A stretch of DNA of 38,766 nucleotides, taken from contig JAISSX010000014.1 in assembly GCA_031272885.1 (NCBI GenBank), positions 1 to 38,766 on the forward strand, written 5' to 3'. Under the pieces are notes generated by a model, which was not told where the DNA came from, did not search any database, and saw only the letters and a list, made by a program, of their open reading frames with translations. This DNA is from Bifidobacteriaceae bacterium (GTDB lineage: Bacteria > Actinomycetota > Actinomycetes > Actinomycetales > WQXJ01). Positions 36,589 through 38,766 of the stretch are shown piece by piece; positions within the stretch are counted from its first letter, which is position 1; the number at the start of each line of letters is the position of its first letter. Both the position numbers and the translations under genes were made by a program.

Positions 36589-37824
36589 TCAGGCGAGTTC
36601 GACGGGGGGGTGGAGCAGGAAGTCCTCCAGCTTCAGATGGGTCACCCCGTCGCGGTCCTGAGTTAGCGGATCAAGGGTGATAAGGAAGCGCGGGTAGCCG
36701 TCTCGCAGCGGGGCAAAGGCCCCGAACTCCCGCGCGGCCACGGCCTCGTCGGCCAGTAAGTAGGCCACCTGAACGTACCGCGGGCGCCCGTCCTTGACCG
36801 CAACGAAGTCGATCTCCCCCGTAGGCGTCTTCCCTGTGTACACTTCGAAGCCCCTGCCTGCCAGGTGCGTGTAGACAGCGTTCTCCACCAGGTCTCCCAA
36901 ACCTGGGCCTTGGCCCACTCGCCTAGAGGCCAGCAGCCCCACATCGGTGGCGTAGTACTTGTCCAAGGTGGCCATAACCCTCTTGCCGCGCACGTCGTAT
37001 CGTCGCACCCGGTTGAGTAGCAGGGCGGCATCGAGAGCATGCAAGTACGAATAGATGGTCTCAGTAGCGATGGAGCGCCGCTGCGATTTCAGGTAGGCAG
37101 AAGCCGATGTCGGCGACATCACCCGGCCCAGGTTTTCGCAGGCGAAATCCACGATGGTCTCCAGGCCCACCACGTCACGGATGCCCGTGCGTTGCACCAC
37201 ATCACGCAGGACGACAGAGCTGAAGATGTCACGCAGATAGCCGCCAACCTCCGACTCCGGCAGGCCGAAGCGGTGCGGCAGCCCACCCCAGCGCAGATAA
37301 TCGGCTAGCTGGTCACCGCCCTCAAGTCCATGCAAGGCCCGCAACTCGACGGCCTCCGCGTAGCTGAGTGGCCACACCCGCAGTTCGCGGTAACGGCCCG
37401 CCAGATATGTGGCCAACTCACCGCTGAGAACATGCGCGTTCGAGCCGGTGATGAAAACCGAAATGTTCCCACGGGCGCGAAGCGAGTTAACCCCCTTCTC
37501 GAAGCCGTCTACCTCTTGCACCTCGTCCAGCAGCACGTAGTGCAACTGACCGGCATCGCGGACGCGGCTCATAACGTAACGGTCAAGATCCACGTGGTTG
37601 CGAATCTGGGCCAGATCGGCGACTTCGAAATCAAGTTCGATGACGCGCTCGGGGCCGCTCCGGGACCGCAGTTCCTCGGCCACTTGGTGCAGCAGAACGG
37701 ACTTGCCGCACCGCCGCACCCCCGTCAGCACCTTGACGAGGTCGTAGTCGTCATACAACGGGCGCAGCCGCGCCAACAACGCCTCGCGCCGCAGAACGGT
37801 TCTGGCCGGGATTTCTTCCAACAT
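36589..37824 (-). CDS. DUF4143-type AAA ATPase
   Basis: 411 residues. AAA_14 module with Walker A GVRRCGKS (35-42) and Walker B YVLLDEVQ (96-103), then a DUF4143 C-terminal nuclease-like fold (ENAVYTHLAGRGFEVYTGKT, GEIDFVAVKDGRPRYVQVAY) with the E-x-D-F-V pattern of restriction-endonuclease-like domains. Biological role of the family is not established. The gene lies between 75-bp direct repeats in a broken hipBA locus, so it seems to have arrived there separately. An inverted repeat at its start (37823-37863) may be an autoregulatory site. Confidence 0.85.
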   Translation of the reverse strand: MLEEIPARTVLRREALLARLRPLYDDYDLVKVLTGVRRCGKSVLLHQVAEELRSRSGPERVIELDFEVADLAQIRNHVDLDRYVMSRVRDAGQLHYVLLDEVQEVDGFEKGVNSLRARGNISVFITGSNAHVLSGELATYLAGRYRELRVWPLSYAEAVELRALHGLEGGDQLADYLRWGGLPHRFGLPESEVGGYLRDIFSSVVLRDVVQRTGIRDVVGLETIVDFACENLGRVMSPTSASAYLKSQRRSIATETIYSYLHALDAALLLNRVRRYDVRGKRVMATLDKYYATDVGLLASRRVGQGPGLGDLVENAVYTHLAGRGFEVYTGKTPTGEIDFVAVKDGRPRYVQVAYLLADEAVAAREFGAFAPLRDGYPRFLITLDPLTQDRDGVTHLKLEDFLLHPPVELA

Positions 37825-37863
37825 GATGGAAGTTTAGCGCGACTTTCGAAGTTCTTCCATCAT
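37815..37863 (-). promoter_or_regulatory. Inverted repeats around the start of the DUF4143 gene
   Basis: ATGATGGAAG (37823-37832) and CTTCCATCAT (37854-37863) are perfect arms 21 bp apart. A further CTTCCA (37815-37820) pairs with TGGAAG (37827-37832). The start codon is inside the left arm, so either DNA binding or an RNA hairpin could control expression. The right arm overlaps the direct repeat. Confidence 0.5.
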
Positions 37864-37933
37864 GGGCCGGTTCTCGCCTCCTGGGCGAACGAAACGGTCC
37901 TGGCAGACAGATCAGCCAAGATCGCGGCGGCGG
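37859..37933. repeat. 75-bp direct repeat, right copy
   Basis: Identical to 36407-36481. Its right edge falls in a run of GCG triplets (gcggcggcgg) where the hipA N-terminal frame is joined, suggesting recombination at that microhomology. Confidence 0.95.
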
Positions 37934-38178
37934 ATAAGGTTCCGGCCCCAGCGGTCCGGAGCCGCATCCAGGAAAGCCCGCGGCAGGGGCGCTGTGACCG
38001 CCAGATGGCCCGCGGCCAGCGGCAACTCCGGGTCCAGCGCGTATGCCCGGGGATTGGCCAAGTAGGAGTCCTCATAGACGAACACGGTCGAGAGGCGGCC
38101 CCGGCGACGTGTCACGTAGGCACGCCCCGCCAGCCTTGCCGCGCCGTCCAGGTCGACGTAGGTGAGAATCTGGCTCAT
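37912..38178 (-). pseudogene. Truncated hipA-like toxin gene, N-terminal part
   Basis: 88 residues remain of a protein family usually above 400. SQILTYVDLDGAARLAGRAY, FVYEDSYLANPRAYALDPEL and AAPDRWGRNLIRR match the HipA N-terminal subdomain. The kinase core is absent: the frame runs into the direct repeat and stops. The start overlaps the hipB-like stop by four bases, as in intact hipBA operons. Confidence 0.75.
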
Positions 38179-38477
38179 CGGCGGACCCGCTTCGGTAGCG
38201 CTTGATCGGCCCGGGCCCGGCCCAGGTCGGTTTCGTAGGGATCGGTGGCGTCGATGAGACGGTCCAGAATGCCCAGCGCCGACGCAACCGACAACACAGC
38301 CGAAAAGCCAACGCCCGCATCACCGTGCTCGATCTTCGCCAGGGTCCCACGGGCAATACCCGCCCTGTCGGCTACCTGGGCGGCAGTGAGATCCAGCAGT
38401 TTCCGCCAAGTGGCCAATTGCTGGCCGATGTCGCCCGCCGCGGTGATCACGTTGCGAGCCGGTGGGCGCGAACCCAT
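38175..38477 (-). CDS. HipB-like Xre-family DNA-binding antitoxin
   Basis: 100 residues with one helix-turn-helix (LTAAQVADRAGIARGTLAKI). Such proteins neutralise HipA kinase and repress their own operon. AGGAGGT site before ATG 38477. Partner HipA is broken, so this is an orphan antitoxin here; it may retain a regulatory role. An ACAATTGT palindrome lies upstream (about 38495-38502). Confidence 0.85.
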   Translation of the reverse strand: MGSRPPARNVITAAGDIGQQLATWRKLLDLTAAQVADRAGIARGTLAKIEHGDAGVGFSAVLSVASALGILDRLIDATDPYETDLGRARADQALPKRVRR

Positions 38478-38694
38478 GTTGACCTCCTAAGGTTCACAAT
38501 TGTAGCCATAAACTAAGCCAGTGTGTCCAATCGCAGACGTAACAGTTGGCTTGATGGCGATGGTGCCCTGGGGCGGTAGATCCCGGATCAAGCCCCGGGA
38601 TGACACCGAGAGACCACAACAGATGACACCGAGAGGCCAAAACGGATGACGCCGAAAGGACCAGGCTGGGTGGCCGGGGTGGTCAGGCGGGCCG
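38478..38694. repeat. Intergenic region with a hairpin and 23-bp triple repeat
   Basis: No gene seen. ATCCCGG (38580-38586) and CCGGGAT (38595-38601) form a hairpin. It runs directly into three degenerate copies of a 23-bp unit starting GATGACACCGAGAG, at 38599-38621, 38622-38644 and 38645-38667. Confidence 0.7.
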
Positions 38695-38766
38695 TCAGGT
38701 GTAGTGGATCGAAGCCGCCACCTCGGCGGGGGCGGCCAGGCCGGCGCCCAGCAGCGCGAACCAGGC
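38695..38766 (-). CDS. 3' end of an unidentified gene, cut by the window
   Basis: An open minus-strand frame enters from the right edge and ends with TGA at 38695-38697, encoding a hydrophobic Ala/Gly/Leu-rich tail that ends AASIHYT. Only 23 residues are visible, too few to name. It could also be chance. Confidence 0.3.
   Translation of the reverse strand, partial: AWFALLGAGLAAPAEVAASIHYT

Noticed and set aside
36407..37933. Insertion sequence or transposon
   Set aside because: No transposase, no terminal inverted repeats, and 75-bp direct repeats are too long for a target-site duplication.

Overview
The window comes from the chromosome of a high-GC actinobacterium. The evidence is the uniformly GC-rich codon use, frequent GTG starts, a zinc-type S14, Arg/Gly-rich tails on S3 and S5, and a surface protein pairing an actinobacterial variant leucine-rich-repeat domain with a beta-propeller. 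I cannot fix the order or family from sequence alone.

Layout. (1) 1-2737: a 27-bp tandem repeat block, then a plus-strand Clp/HSP100-like double AAA+ ATPase whose first ATPase site looks degenerate. (2) 2753-15428: one long minus-strand S10-spc block, rpsJ-rplC-rplD-rplW-rplB-rpsS-rplV-rpsC-rplP-rpmC-rpsQ-rplN-rplX-rplE-rpsN-rpsH-rplF-rplR-rpsE-rpmD-rplO-secY-adk-map, with many 1-4 bp start/stop overlaps. It stops at map; infA and the alpha operon do not follow. (3) 15765-18222: an island between the S10 and str operons, holding a plus-strand membrane-anchored LRV/PQQ-propeller protein and a minus-strand 120-residue stand-alone homologue of EF-Tu domain II. (4) 18450-22698: the str operon rpsL-rpsG-fusA-tuf, with a recognisable promoter, a hairpin-rich leader and a strong terminator after tuf. 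(5) 22937-23456: a decayed GH13 alpha-glucosidase remnant and an octamer repeat array. (6) 23447-36269: a carbohydrate cluster with kdgK, an iclR regulator, a KDPG aldolase, an ABC importer (binding protein and two permeases, no ATPase), a Gfo/Idh/MocA oxidoreductase, a double VOC-domain protein, a DUF1537 acid-sugar kinase, a PdxA2-like dehydrogenase, a GH1 beta-glucosidase and a zinc-type MDR dehydrogenase. (7) 36407-38766: a DUF4143 AAA ATPase between 75-bp perfect direct repeats inside the wreck of a hipBA module, followed by small repeats and the end of another gene.

The main discovery candidate is a coherent regulon in region 6. The AT-rich 15-mer TTGCATATTTTGCAA, or a close variant, occurs as a pair with centres exactly 20 bp apart in each of three control regions: kdgK/iclR, the ABC importer operon, and the MDR dehydrogenase-beta-glucosidase operon. 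The inferred model is that the IclR protein reads these paired sites and co-controls glycoside or acid-sugar uptake, beta-glucoside cleavage, oxidation, and two acid-sugar exits: KDG kinase plus KDPG aldolase for C6 acids, and DUF1537 kinase plus PdxA2 for C4 acids. The substrate and the step joining the two branches are unknown.
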